DNA from: Pseudomonas sp.
Lineage (GTDB): Bacteria > Pseudomonadota > Gammaproteobacteria > Pseudomonadales > Pseudomonadaceae
Assembly (NCBI RefSeq): GCF_028293835.1
Contig: NZ_JAQGNX010000170.1
Location: forward strand, 124,001-188,000
Direction: 5' to 3'
DNA: 64,000 nucleotides
Under the pieces are notes generated by a model that saw only the letters and a list, made by a program, of their open reading frames with translations, did no database searches and had not been told where the DNA came from. Below, in pieces: positions 9,478 to 17,822 of the stretch. The position numbers were made by a program, and so were the translations under genes. Positions within the stretch are counted from its first letter, which is position 1; every line of letters begins with the position of its first letter.

Positions 9478-9816
9478 CTGGGTATTCCGGGCTAAAGCGA
9501 TGGCGCGATACGCGCAAGTCCGACCGGTAGGGGCCAGAAAACAGGTCCGATTATTCGGCAGCCGAGCTTCACGGGCGATAGGAAATTTCCGAGCTGTGTG
9601 TAGTCCCCGTCCCTAATTGCAATGAGAGGACGTGTAAATACAGGCAAGTCGCCGCAAGAGCCACGTAATGTTGGCGCTACATCTCGTCTTTCATTCCCAG
9701 GGTTGCATCGGGTCGTTGTACCGATCCGGATTCATCGTCGTGCTGGGATCCAGATGCGCCAACACGTCGGCTCCGTCAGAGGATCTGCGGAGCGTCCGAT
9801 ACCTCTGTCGACAGGG
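9478..9816. other. Intergenic stretch upstream of the receiver gene
   Basis: The 339 bp between the end of dgt and the receiver gene hold the promoter of the latter. A third GGAA-NN-TTCC palindrome lies about 100 bp upstream of the start. No credible gene was seen; open frames on the plus strand here run antisense into dgt. Confidence 0.5.
9579..9592. promoter_or_regulatory. Palindrome 3, candidate operator upstream of the receiver gene
   Basis: TAGGAAATTTCCGA contains the perfect palindrome GGAAATTTCC. It has the same GGAA-NN-TTCC form and leading TA as palindrome 1, so the receiver gene and the regulator-sensor pair may share one regulator. Confidence 0.45.
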
Positions 9817-11148
9817 TTAAACCGAGCTCGAACGGCCGGTCATTTCGCCTGCCATCTCACTGGCATAGCTATCAGTCATACCCGCGATAAAGTCGATCAT
9901 GCGCAGGAACGAGGTATGCAGCGGCCAATGTGGGTCCGGGGCGTTATTACCCAGGAGGTCGAGAATGCGGCGATGCTTGAACGACGGCGTGCGTCCGCCG
10001 AATTGCTCAAGCGCGGCCCCACAAAACGCGTTGAGCAAAACCTCAAGGGTGGTGTAGGCGCCGATCTCATGCAGAGTTTTACGTTTGTCCTGGAAGATTT
10101 TTTTGCGCGCCATGTCCTTCGCGTCCAGAACGCAACGCTTGGCGGGACCGTGCATGTGTTCCACCAGATCGCCAGTCAGGGTGCCCGCCAGCAACGCGTC
10201 CTGTTGCTCGACGAATGCACGTGCAGCGGCATTGGTCAGGTGTTCGATGGCTTTGCCGCGCAGGATGGCCAGCTTGCGCCGACGTGAATCGGTGGGGCCC
10301 AACTGTCGATAGGTTTCCGGAATGTCATCGCCGACCAGACCCAGCAGCAAGGATTCCACCTCGGCGTACTCAAGCAAGTCCATTTCCAGACCGTCTTCGA
10401 GGTCAATCAAGGCGTAGCAGATGTCATCGGCTGCCTCCATCAGGTACACCAAGGGATGACGTGCCCAACGTTGTTCTTCCAGTTGCGGAAGGCCGAGCTT
10501 ATGGGCGATCTGCTCGAGGATTGGCAGCTCGCTCTGGTAGCAACCGAACTTGTGCTTCTTGTAGCCCAGCGAGTCCGCGTGCCGCGCAGTCCACGGGTAT
10601 TTCAAATAGGTGCCAAGGGTTGCGTAGGTCAGGCGAGTGCCGCCGTCAAACTGGTGGTATTCCAGTTGCGTCAGCACTCGAAAGCCTTGAGCGTTGCCTT
10701 CGAAATTCAAAAAGTCGTTGCGCTCGACGTCGCTCATGGCGTCCAGCCAGCCACGTCCTGCCGCTTGCAGAAACCAATGCCGGATCGCGTCTTCGCCCGA
10801 GTGGCCAAACGGCGGATTGCCGATGTCGTGGGCCAGGCACGCCGACTGCACGACCATGCCCAAATCGCTCGGCTCGCACCAGTCGGGCAGGGCATCACGG
10901 ATGGTTTCGCCCACCCTCATCCCTAAGGAGCGGCCGACGCAGCTGACTTCCAGCGAGTGGGTAAGACGGGTATGAATATGGTCGTTGCTGGTAACCGGAT
11001 GCACCTGGGTCTTTCGTCCCAGCCTGCGAAAGGCGCCGGAGAAGATGATGCGATCATGATCTTTGTGAAAAGGGCTGCGCCCCAGCTCTTGCGGGCTGTG
11101 TATAGGTTTGCCAAGTCGTTCACGGTTAAGCAGGGTGTGCCAATCCAA
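9817..11148 (-). CDS. dgt: Deoxyguanosinetriphosphate triphosphohydrolase-like HD protein
   Basis: The 443-residue cytoplasmic enzyme belongs to the dGTPase family, which hydrolyses dNTPs to the deoxynucleoside and inorganic triphosphate. The HD-domain metal ligands are visible: RLTHSLEVS (His near 64) and the paired LAHDIGNPPFGHSGE near 110. The start MDWHTLLNRERLG is typical of the bacterial family, as is the RRLGRKTQV block near residue 40. Length fits. It lies 80 bp downstream of the EAL gene on the same strand and may be co-transcribed with it. Confidence 0.93.
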   Translation of the reverse strand: MDWHTLLNRERLGKPIHSPQELGRSPFHKDHDRIIFSGAFRRLGRKTQVHPVTSNDHIHTRLTHSLEVSCVGRSLGMRVGETIRDALPDWCEPSDLGMVVQSACLAHDIGNPPFGHSGEDAIRHWFLQAAGRGWLDAMSDVERNDFLNFEGNAQGFRVLTQLEYHQFDGGTRLTYATLGTYLKYPWTARHADSLGYKKHKFGCYQSELPILEQIAHKLGLPQLEEQRWARHPLVYLMEAADDICYALIDLEDGLEMDLLEYAEVESLLLGLVGDDIPETYRQLGPTDSRRRKLAILRGKAIEHLTNAAARAFVEQQDALLAGTLTGDLVEHMHGPAKRCVLDAKDMARKKIFQDKRKTLHEIGAYTTLEVLLNAFCGAALEQFGGRTPSFKHRRILDLLGNNAPDPHWPLHTSFLRMIDFIAGMTDSYASEMAGEMTGRSSSV

Positions 11149-11228
11149 GGCGTTTACTCCATCTGTTGAAGACGCCTAGCTTCCCGGTTCAGTCCTTCGG
11201 CTGCAAGTGCTGGATGGGCGACTCTGTA

Positions 11229-12392
11229 TCACAATCCAGCGGCATCGATATCGATCAGCAGCAGGCGTTGACCATTGTCGAAAAACTGCCCGGCAGTCAG
11301 GCAATATTGGTTGCTGGTTGCGTCGCGATACGTATTGGACAAAGTCAGACGGCGGTCATCCCATCCTTCAGCCAGGAGTTGATAGAAATAGGGGCGCCAC
11401 GACCAGTTATGGCCAAGGTAGCTGGAGTCAGCGTTCCAGGCTCCGTCACGCCACTCCAGATTGGGCGTCAGTTGAGTGCCGTGCCGGTCGCATTGATAAA
11501 AGCGCAGAAACCAGGGGTAGTCGTGCAGTTTTGGCAGGTCACAAAGGGGCGCGCTACTTTCTGCCCAAGCTTGAAGGAGGTTCATGAGCTTGCCCAACTG
11601 CTTGCGAAGGGTCATGAGTCGAGCACGCTCATCAACTTTTTTCAGCACGTAGCGGTCGCGCAACTCGGCGAAGCGTTGGACAAATGCGTCCGCAGGCGGG
11701 AAATCCAGCTCGCCTTTGGCAAACAAAAAACCCTGAACGTATCGCGAGCCACATTCCAGGGCAAAGTCTAGCTCGGCTTCGGTTTCGACACCTTCGGCAA
11801 TAATCCAGCAGCCGGTTTTTTCCGCCATTTGCGCCAGGGCTTTGACCACGTCACTGCTGGGGCCACCGCGGGCGGCGGCCTGAAACAGGCGCATATCGAG
11901 TTTTAAAATGTCTGGCTGCAATGCCAGTACCCGTTCCAACTGGGAATAACCCGCACCGAAATCATCGATGGCGATGCGCGCGCCCGCTTCGCGATAACGC
12001 GCTACAACGCCGGCCAGTCGCTGAGTGTCACCCACCAGTTCAGTAATTTCGTAAACGATACGTTGTGGCGCCACTCCATGGCGCTGCAATTGCTTGAGGC
12101 TCGGTAAAGGTTGCGCCGGACGTAAACGACTGATCCAACGAGGGGAGATATTGAGGCTAAGAAACCAGTCAGCGGGGACTTCGTGCATCCGGCTAAGGGC
12201 GTTGTCGCGAATTGCCCGGTCCAGACGGCGGAGTATCGCAGGCGAGATTTTTGGGTCGGCGAACAACGGGCCGACGGATAGAAGCTGACCATCACTTTGG
12301 CGCAGGCGGCCCAGCGCCTCAACCCCGGCAATGCGACCTGTAGCGGTATCGATGAACGGCTGAAAGCAGGCTAGCGGTTGCCCATCGATCAC
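11229..12392 (-). CDS. EAL-domain c-di-GMP phosphodiesterase with YkuI-like C-terminal sensor
   Basis: The 387-residue cytoplasmic protein should cut cyclic di-GMP. All catalytic hallmarks are visible: EALGR near residue 25, the Asn of LNISP, Glu of YEITE, the DDFGAG loop, Lys of LKLDM and the Glu of IIAEGVETEAEL. After a linker (about 245-270) the last 110 residues carry aromatic-rich blocks (YPWFLRFYQCD, SWRPYFYQLL, LSNTYRDATSNQYCLT) typical of the PAS/Cache-like C-terminal domain of YkuI, a likely ligand-sensing module. The start is GTG at 12392, preceded by AAGGAGG at short spacing. No membrane segment was seen. Confidence 0.9.
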   Translation of the reverse strand: MIDGQPLACFQPFIDTATGRIAGVEALGRLRQSDGQLLSVGPLFADPKISPAILRRLDRAIRDNALSRMHEVPADWFLSLNISPRWISRLRPAQPLPSLKQLQRHGVAPQRIVYEITELVGDTQRLAGVVARYREAGARIAIDDFGAGYSQLERVLALQPDILKLDMRLFQAAARGGPSSDVVKALAQMAEKTGCWIIAEGVETEAELDFALECGSRYVQGFLFAKGELDFPPADAFVQRFAELRDRYVLKKVDERARLMTLRKQLGKLMNLLQAWAESSAPLCDLPKLHDYPWFLRFYQCDRHGTQLTPNLEWRDGAWNADSSYLGHNWSWRPYFYQLLAEGWDDRRLTLSNTYRDATSNQYCLTAGQFFDNGQRLLLIDIDAAGL

Positions 12393-12510
12393 GGAGCCTC
12401 CTTAGTAGAACCGGAATGAGTCTGCCGGGCAGGCAGGACTGCTCACTCCATGGCGAACCATAAAGTGAACAGTCAATAACGCTCTGCAAGAATGCAGCCA
12501 GATAGAATAA

Positions 12511-12849
12511 TCAGGGTTTGCGCGGGGAGCCCTGTAATACCAGTTTTATCAACGGCATAAGGGTCGTCCCTAATTTGACCAGGCGCGAAACGCTATTGAG
12601 TCCGCCGGCTTTGGTACCTTTGCCGCCAAGAAAGCCGAGGAGGGTAACGATGCCCATGCCCCACAGCGGCGCATGCTTGATGCCCAGCGTACCTTGCCAG
12701 TCTTGGCTCATGCCGCGTACGCGCAGCAGCGGCTGCATCAATTGGCCGGTTTCATGGCGAATCTCTTGACGGTGCATCTCCATGCGCAGGCGGATCAATG
12801 CCTTGCGCAGCTCGCGGCGAGAGTTGGGTTGCGGTTCGGTCAGGCTCAT
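12511..12849 (-). CDS. Small conserved membrane-associated protein, last gene of a DUF883 operon
   Basis: The 112-residue product is not a family I can name. It has a charged, arginine-rich N-terminal third (RRELRKALIRLRMEMHRQEIR) that may form an amphipathic helix, and a glycine-rich hydrophobic segment near residues 65-80 followed by a second near 95-105. Its ATG overlaps the stop of the holin-like gene by 4 bp, so the two are translationally coupled. The position matches the third gene (YqjK-like) of the yqjD-yqjE-yqjK arrangement of enterobacteria, which is why a membrane-linked role is suspected. Confidence 0.75.
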   Translation of the reverse strand: MSLTEPQPNSRRELRKALIRLRMEMHRQEIRHETGQLMQPLLRVRGMSQDWQGTLGIKHAPLWGMGIVTLLGFLGGKGTKAGGLNSVSRLVKLGTTLMPLIKLVLQGSPRKP

Positions 12850-13238
12850 GGCGCCAGTCGCTCCCGGTCTTTGGCCAGCTCTTCAAGTGTCGCGCTGAAG
12901 GGCGAGGATTCATCGAAAATTGCCGCCTTCAAACGCATCCCGCAGAACGCAGCCGCCAATATATAAAACAGGCAAAGGCCAATAATGCCCGCAAGCCTGT
13001 AGGTGTCCCATACCAGGATCAGCACCAGTGTCGATAAACCAATGAACAGCAGCAAGGCAAACACCAGCGACAGCCCGGCAAATAACAACAGGCTGACGGT
13101 ACGCGACTTTTGCTCCTGCAATTCAATGCCGAATAGCTCGACATGACTGTGCAACAAGCCAAGGAACGCTGCTCCAAGGCGCCGAGGTGAAGACGTAGGG
13201 TCCGCAGCTGACGGACCTGACTCTGTGCCCAAGGCCAT
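12846..13238 (-). CDS. YqjE-like phage-holin superfamily membrane protein
   Basis: The 130-residue product has a short N-terminal tail, then a block FLGLLHSHVELFGIELQEQK typical of YqjE/Phage_holin_3_6 proteins, and two closely spaced membrane helices (about 53-78 and 83-105). Despite the family name these are chromosomal envelope proteins and not lysis factors. The ATG at 13238 was chosen because it starts right after the DUF883 gene stop (13244) and gives the usual family length; a longer in-frame start at 13310 would lie inside the upstream gene. Confidence 0.85.
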   Translation of the reverse strand: MALGTESGPSAADPTSSPRRLGAAFLGLLHSHVELFGIELQEQKSRTVSLLLFAGLSLVFALLLFIGLSTLVLILVWDTYRLAGIIGLCLFYILAAAFCGMRLKAAIFDESSPFSATLEELAKDRERLAP

Positions 13239-13243
13239 ATCCG

Positions 13244-13558
13244 TTAGCGCCTGGTAGCCAGAAGGCCCAGCAGGAACCCTACGCCAGCCGCAATACCAAC
13301 GGACTGCCATGGATTGCTCTGCACGTAGTCTTCGGTGGCTACTACCGCAGCCTTGCCGCGTTCTTTCAGGGATTCTTCGGTGAGTTTCAGTGTTTCCCGC
13401 GCTTTGAGCAGGCTTTCGTGAATCTGCCCCCTTAGCTCGTCGGCCTGATCTCCGGCCAGTGTTGCGGTATGGGCGAGCAGCTTTTCCGTGTCGCTGACCA
13501 ATGTCTGAAAATCGGCCATCAGTATTTCCTGAGCGTTCTGCGCTGTAGTGCGGGCCAT
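13244..13558 (-). CDS. DUF883 family protein (ElaB/YqjD-like)
   Basis: The 104-residue product has a long helical, charged N-terminal part (residues 10-75, with repeated E/K/L pattern) and one C-terminal membrane helix (SVGIAAGVGFLLGLL) followed by the basic tail ATRR, the hallmark of the ElaB/YqjD tail-anchored family. YqjD of E. coli is known to tether ribosomes to the inner membrane in stationary phase; the same role here is inference. GGAG lies 7 bases before the ATG. First gene of a three-gene operon with the holin-like and small membrane proteins. Confidence 0.9.
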   Translation of the reverse strand: MARTTAQNAQEILMADFQTLVSDTEKLLAHTATLAGDQADELRGQIHESLLKARETLKLTEESLKERGKAAVVATEDYVQSNPWQSVGIAAGVGFLLGLLATRR

Positions 13559-13914
13559 GGTTATCTCCGTTTAGTGGCTTGCGATCTTTCGAGTCTACCG
13601 GTTTGCTGAAGGTTCATTTCATCCGCCATTCCCGTGTAAACCTCACTTGGTATAGGTTTTGCTTCCAGATGGTGCGCCATGGAGGGTTGATGCGCTTAAT
13701 AAGGGCGAAGGCGGTGGCGAACCTGTCGCAGACCTGTCGCTCACACTAAAAATCATTTAAAAAACCCCTGAACGGATTATCGCCACGCTTATTCGTCCGC
13801 GCCAAATAGATTCATGCCTGCAGCTTTCGAGTGGGGGTGGCTCTGTTTAGGGGCGTATTTTAAGAGGATGACCCGTTCTGGTGCTTTTAAGCATATTTGC
13901 AGGCCTGCCCATCG
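13559..13914. other. Divergent intergenic region between the DUF883 operon and amt
   Basis: The 356 bp carry promoters for both sides. I looked for a sigma-54 (-24/-12) site, expected for nitrogen-controlled amt genes, and found none. No gene, repeat or clear hairpin was seen. Confidence 0.5.
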
Positions 13915-15123
13915 ATGGAAAACTTGAACAGCGCTGTGGACCATTTAGTCCAAAGCTCCAACACCGTCTTTATATTACTCGGCGCCGTAATGGTTCTGGC
14001 CATGCACGCCGGTTTTGCATTCCTTGAGGTCGGTACGGTTCGCCATAAAAATCAGGTGAATGCGTTATCCAAGATTCTCAGCGATTTCGCCATGTCGACC
14101 CTCGCGTATTTCTTTATAGGCTACTGGATTTCCTACGGGGTGAATTTTCTTCAGCCTGCCGCAGTGATCAGTGCTGATCATGGGTACGGGTTGGTGAAGT
14201 TTTTCTTCTTGCTGACCTTTGCCGCAGCAATTCCCGCGATAATTTCCGGTGGCATTGCGGAGCGGGCTCGATTCGCGCCGCAGATGTGCGCAACCGTATT
14301 GATCGTGGCGTTCGTTTATCCGTTTTTTGAAGGTATTGTCTGGAACGGCAATTTTGGTCTGCAGACCTGGTTACTGACGCACTTTGGCGCCAGCTTCCAC
14401 GACTTTGCCGGCTCGGTCGTGGTCCACGCCATGGGCGGCTGGCTGGCGCTGGCAGCAGTGCTGTTGCTGGGGCCGCGCGATGGTCGCTACCGGGATGGGC
14501 GGCTGGTTGCCTACCCGCCATCGAGTATCCCGTTTCTGGCGCTGGGGTCATGGATTTTGATCGTAGGTTGGTTCGGTTTTAACGTGATGAGTGCGCAGAC
14601 CCTGGAAAACGTCAGCGGGCTGGTGGCGGTCAACTCATTGATGGCAATGGTGGGCGGAACGGTCGCAGCACTCGTCGTCGGTCGCAACGATCCTGGTTTT
14701 TTACACAACGGCCCGTTAGCCGGGCTAGTGGCGATTTGTGCCGGGTCGGATTTGATGCACCCCGTGGGCGCATTGGTCACTGGACTCATCGCCGGCGGGC
14801 TGTTCGTCTGGTGTTTTACGGCGGCGCAGGTACGTTGGAAAATCGACGACGTTCTTGGCGTCTGGCCTTTGCATGGGTTGTGCGGCGTCTGGGGTGGTGT
14901 AGCCTGCGGAATCTTTGGTCAAAGCGGGTTGGGCGGACTCGGTGGAGTCAGTCTTATCAGTCAGCTGATAGGCACCGCATCGGGCGTTGCAGTGGCCTTG
15001 CTTGGCGGTTTTGTGGTGTATGGCGCAATCAAGATGGTGACTGGACTGCGCTTGAGTCAAGAGGAAGAGTACTACGGTGCTGACCTGTCGATTCACAAGA
15101 TCGGCTCGGTCAGTCAGGATTGA
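13915..15123 (+). CDS. Ammonium transporter (Amt family)
   Basis: The 402-residue inner-membrane protein carries about 11 hydrophobic helices and the two conserved pore histidines of Amt channels, seen in VVHAMGG (near residue 165) and WPLHGLCGVWGG (near 320). The N-terminus FAFLEVGTVRHKNQ matches the family block after helix 1, and the GGIAERARF loop is also typical. There is no glnK next to it, so this is an orphan Amt and may not be the main nitrogen-regulated AmtB. The ATG at 13915 is preferred; a TTG six codons upstream is possible but adds no family sequence. Confidence 0.93.
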   Translation: MENLNSAVDHLVQSSNTVFILLGAVMVLAMHAGFAFLEVGTVRHKNQVNALSKILSDFAMSTLAYFFIGYWISYGVNFLQPAAVISADHGYGLVKFFFLLTFAAAIPAIISGGIAERARFAPQMCATVLIVAFVYPFFEGIVWNGNFGLQTWLLTHFGASFHDFAGSVVVHAMGGWLALAAVLLLGPRDGRYRDGRLVAYPPSSIPFLALGSWILIVGWFGFNVMSAQTLENVSGLVAVNSLMAMVGGTVAALVVGRNDPGFLHNGPLAGLVAICAGSDLMHPVGALVTGLIAGGLFVWCFTAAQVRWKIDDVLGVWPLHGLCGVWGGVACGIFGQSGLGGLGGVSLISQLIGTASGVAVALLGGFVVYGAIKMVTGLRLSQEEEYYGADLSIHKIGSVSQD

Positions 15124-15214
15124 ATCCGGTGCGGGATTGATCTCGACGCGTCAGGCCGCAGCGGCCTAAACTATGGTTTTTCTCACGCTCAACGCGCTGT
15201 GCAAAGGTGTATCC

Positions 15215-15451
15215 ATGCCTCCTGAATGCCAACTGTTCAGCACCCTCGGGTGTCACTTGTGTGAAGTCGCCGAAGCTGAACTGCTGCCTTTGGTCGAACA
15301 CGGTTTGATGGTGGAACTGATCGACATTGGCGAGACGGAAGCGTTGTACGACGTCTATGGGTTGCGGATACCCGTGCTGCGGCGTGTAGATACCGGTGAA
15401 GAGCTGGACTGGCCGTTCGATGCTGCACAGGTGGTGCATTTTTTGCGCTAG
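15215..15451 (+). CDS. Glutaredoxin-like protein (DUF836)
   Basis: The 78-residue product starts MPPECQLFSTLGCHLCEVAE: a thioredoxin-fold first strand and helix with a CHLC (CxxC) redox motif at the expected place, then the YGLRIPVLRR cis-proline block and a C-terminal helix. It is therefore a small glutaredoxin-like redox protein; its partner is unknown. AAGGTG lies at good spacing before this ATG; an in-frame ATG at 15173 lacks a ribosome site. Confidence 0.87.
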   Translation: MPPECQLFSTLGCHLCEVAEAELLPLVEHGLMVELIDIGETEALYDVYGLRIPVLRRVDTGEELDWPFDAAQVVHFLR

Positions 15452-15535
15452 GCACATCGATCAGGCACCTCTCACTGCATCGGCTGAAGACCGTTTATGG
15501 TCGAGGCGGTGGCCAGGCAGACCGCGGGGATCTTC

Positions 15536-15550
15536 GCCAACCAGGTTGGC
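15536..15550. repeat. Perfect 15-bp palindrome
   Basis: GCCAACCAGGTTGGC is a perfect 7-1-7 inverted repeat in the intergenic region upstream of the LexA box. No T-run follows, so it is more likely a protein-binding site than a terminator; function unknown. The rest of the 332 bp between 15452 and 15783 holds the LexA box and no credible gene. Confidence 0.5.
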
Positions 15551-15623
15551 TAAACAGGATGTGCGTCCCCCATCGGTCGCACGCTGGCCACAATCCAATG
15601 GTCAACAGTCCTCTATTCGGTTA

Positions 15624-15639
15624 CTGTACGCATATACAG
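15624..15639 (+). promoter_or_regulatory. LexA (SOS) box
   Basis: CTGTACGCATATACAG fits the LexA consensus CTGT-N8-ACAG exactly, with an AT-rich spacer. It lies 144 bp upstream of the start of the small gene at 15784 and is the only regulatory site seen in that gap. The predicted effect is repression of the downstream gene until DNA damage. Confidence 0.75.
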
Positions 15640-15783
15640 TCAGCCAGGGCATTCCCATGCATCAGCGATGCATTCGGCGTTTTCCTGGTGGTTGCGCTGT
15701 GCGCATTTGATACAGCCCAGCGGTTGACAACGCAGCCAAACCGTTATTGAACAGATGTAAAGAACACACAGAGAGCAACCGAT

Positions 15784-16110
15784 ATGGTCAACGTCGAACA
15801 ACTGAAAAACAGCGTAAATCGGATGTCGGCCGAGGTGGTCAGCGAGGCCGTGCTGGAGCTGCGCATGGATGGTTTGGTCACCGAAGGCAAAACCCCGTTT
15901 ACCAAAGTGCATTTCAATACCTGTTTTGCGGAAATCGAAGCGTTGTTTCAACGGGCTGGTTACCACCGTCAACTTGACGTGGTCGGTTATCAGGGCTTGC
16001 TTTACGCACTTTACGATCCTGGCCGGTGGGAGGCAGTCGACGTGTTGCGTTGGCTAAAAGAGTTTACCGATGCCGCTGCTGCACAAAATCCAATACTGGC
16101 TCGCGGTTGA
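15784..16110 (+). CDS. Conserved hypothetical protein, probably SOS-controlled
   Basis: I do not recognise this 108-residue protein. It is predicted soluble, mixed alpha/beta, begins MVNVEQLKNSVNRMSAEVVS, has one cysteine (NTCFAEIE near 47) and an aromatic-rich middle (VGYQGLLYALYDPGRWEAVD). There is no signal peptide or membrane helix. GAGAGCAACCGAT precedes the ATG. The upstream LexA box suggests induction on DNA damage. Next gene is a pseudouridine synthase starting 94 bp downstream. Confidence 0.8.
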   Translation: MVNVEQLKNSVNRMSAEVVSEAVLELRMDGLVTEGKTPFTKVHFNTCFAEIEALFQRAGYHRQLDVVGYQGLLYALYDPGRWEAVDVLRWLKEFTDAAAAQNPILARG

Positions 16111-16203
16111 CCGCGAGTCGTGCCACCCATTAGGTTCCTGCCCAGCGTTGCGTGATAATGCGCAACCGGCCAATCAAGGCCGGTCACGTTGTTGAGCCCG
16201 TTT

Positions 16204-17094
16204 ATGTCTGAATCCGCCTTTTCTCCCGCTCAAAGCCAAGCCAGCACGTTGTACCTTCCCGCCGGGCCTTGGGCGACCGTTCTGGACTGTCTGTGCGCGC
16301 ATTTCGTGGCGATCAGTCGGGAGCAATGGCTGAGTCGAATCGCCAGGGGGCGGGTGCTGGACGCTAATGGTTTAGCCATCACCCCGGCGCTGGCTTATAA
16401 GGAAGGCCTGCGCGTGCACTACTTTCGCGAAGTGCCGAATGAAACACCGATTCCGGTTGTGGAAACTATCTTGTATGCAGACGAGCATTTGGTGGTGGCT
16501 GACAAGCCGCACTTTCTACCGGTGACGCCAGCGGGCGAATATGTCGAGCAGACGTTGCTGCGGCGCCTGATCCGGCGACTGGGCAATCCTGACCTGGTGC
16601 CGCTGCACCGCATCGATCGACACACGGCGGGGCTGGTGTTGTTCTCGGCCAACAAGAGCAGTCGCTCGGCCTATCAATCGCTGTTCCCAACCCGCGAAAT
16701 CCACAAGCGGTATGAGGCCATCGCCCGAGCATTGCCAGAGGTTGAATTTCCCCAGGTGCACAAAAGCCGCCTGGTGGCAGGCGAACCGTTTTTCCGTATG
16801 TGCGAAGGGATTGGCGCCAGTAATACCGAAACACGAATTGAAGTCAGTGAACGGCAAGGCGACTGGTGGCGTTATGGCCTGTACCCGGTAACTGGCAAGA
16901 AGCATCAACTGCGCGTGCACATGGCGGCGTTGGGAGCGCCTATTTGCAACGACCCGTTTTATCCGGACGTGATCAATAGCGCTGCGGACGACTTCAACCT
17001 GCCATTGAAACTATTGGCGCAAGGCCTGCGTTTCGTTGATCCGCTGTCCGGTGAAGCTCGGCATTTCGAGAGTAAAATTGAGCTCAAATGGTAG
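16204..17094 (+). CDS. RluA-family RNA pseudouridine synthase
   Basis: The 296-residue enzyme should convert uridine to pseudouridine in rRNA or tRNA. The catalytic motif HRIDRHTAGL (family consensus HRLDxxTSG; the Asp is catalytic) lies near residue 138, followed by the RYEAI block and the late GKKHQLRVHM motif. The exact target base cannot be told from sequence. ATG at 16204 is preferred over an in-frame TTG at 16189. Confidence 0.92.
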   Translation: MSESAFSPAQSQASTLYLPAGPWATVLDCLCAHFVAISREQWLSRIARGRVLDANGLAITPALAYKEGLRVHYFREVPNETPIPVVETILYADEHLVVADKPHFLPVTPAGEYVEQTLLRRLIRRLGNPDLVPLHRIDRHTAGLVLFSANKSSRSAYQSLFPTREIHKRYEAIARALPEVEFPQVHKSRLVAGEPFFRMCEGIGASNTETRIEVSERQGDWWRYGLYPVTGKKHQLRVHMAALGAPICNDPFYPDVINSAADDFNLPLKLLAQGLRFVDPLSGEARHFESKIELKW

Positions 17095-17222
17095 CGAAAC
17101 GAAGTATTTTCAGCGCTGCCTGATTCGGTTTCGGTCCCGGCTACGCGAGCTGAACAGCTATTTTAGGTATGTGTTGAACGAAGTTACATTGTTTGGCAAC
17201 TTGCTGTTACTTTACACCGCAT

Positions 17223-17822
17223 ATGAATATTCAGCCGCTACCTGTGCCGCCGATCCACAGTGATTTGCGTGCTGCTACCTCGCACCTGCATCGACGTCTG
17301 GATGCACGTCTACCTTTCTCTACGACCGATGTCGCCGTGTACCGCCGCATGATGCAGGCTTATTACGGGTTTTATCTGGCATTCGAGGATTTGCTGGCGG
17401 CAACGGCGTCTGTCATTCCGGGCCTGGGCTGGGCGGGGCGCCTGAAGACTTCCGCTTTAACCCAGGACTTAATGGCCTTAGGTTTGACGGCGGCGCGCAT
17501 CGACGCGTTGCCGCGCTGTTTATACCTGCCCGTCATTGAAACCCAGGCCCAGGCGCTGGGGGCGTTGTACGTCGTCGAGGGTGCAACCCTCGGTGGACAA
17601 GCTCTGCGCGGCATCATCAAGAAAAAACTCCACATCGACTCCGCCAGCGGCGGGAAATTCATGGATGTTTATGGCGCTGAAACCCGCACGTTGTGGCAAG
17701 GGTTTATAGCGTGCCTCTCGGTTTTGCAAGAACCCAAAGACATTGCACAAGCGGTGGCAGTCGCCCAGCAGACGTTTATCTGCTTCGAACAATGGCTGGA
17801 AACATCGGAGGTTCTGCAATGA
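17223..17822 (+). CDS. bphO: Heme oxygenase supplying biliverdin to the phytochrome
   Basis: The 199-residue product is a BphO-type heme oxygenase that opens heme to biliverdin, the chromophore of bacteriophytochromes. The proximal-histidine region is seen in ATSHLHRRLDARL near residue 20 and the distal glycine-rich helix in ALYVVEGATLGGQ near residue 117. Its stop overlaps the start of bphP by 4 bp (ATGA), so chromophore enzyme and photoreceptor are translationally coupled. The ATG at 17223 follows an upstream in-frame ATG (17193) that lacks family similarity. Confidence 0.92.
   Translation: MNIQPLPVPPIHSDLRAATSHLHRRLDARLPFSTTDVAVYRRMMQAYYGFYLAFEDLLAATASVIPGLGWAGRLKTSALTQDLMALGLTAARIDALPRCLYLPVIETQAQALGALYVVEGATLGGQALRGIIKKKLHIDSASGGKFMDVYGAETRTLWQGFIACLSVLQEPKDIAQAVAVAQQTFICFEQWLETSEVLQ

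Noticed and set aside
9622..10287. Open frame on the plus strand overlapping the end of dgt
   Set aside because: Most of it is antisense to dgt and it shows no domain pattern.
12846..13238. Holin-like gene as a sign of a prophage
   Set aside because: It belongs to the chromosomal YqjE group, next to a DUF883 gene, and there are no other phage genes.
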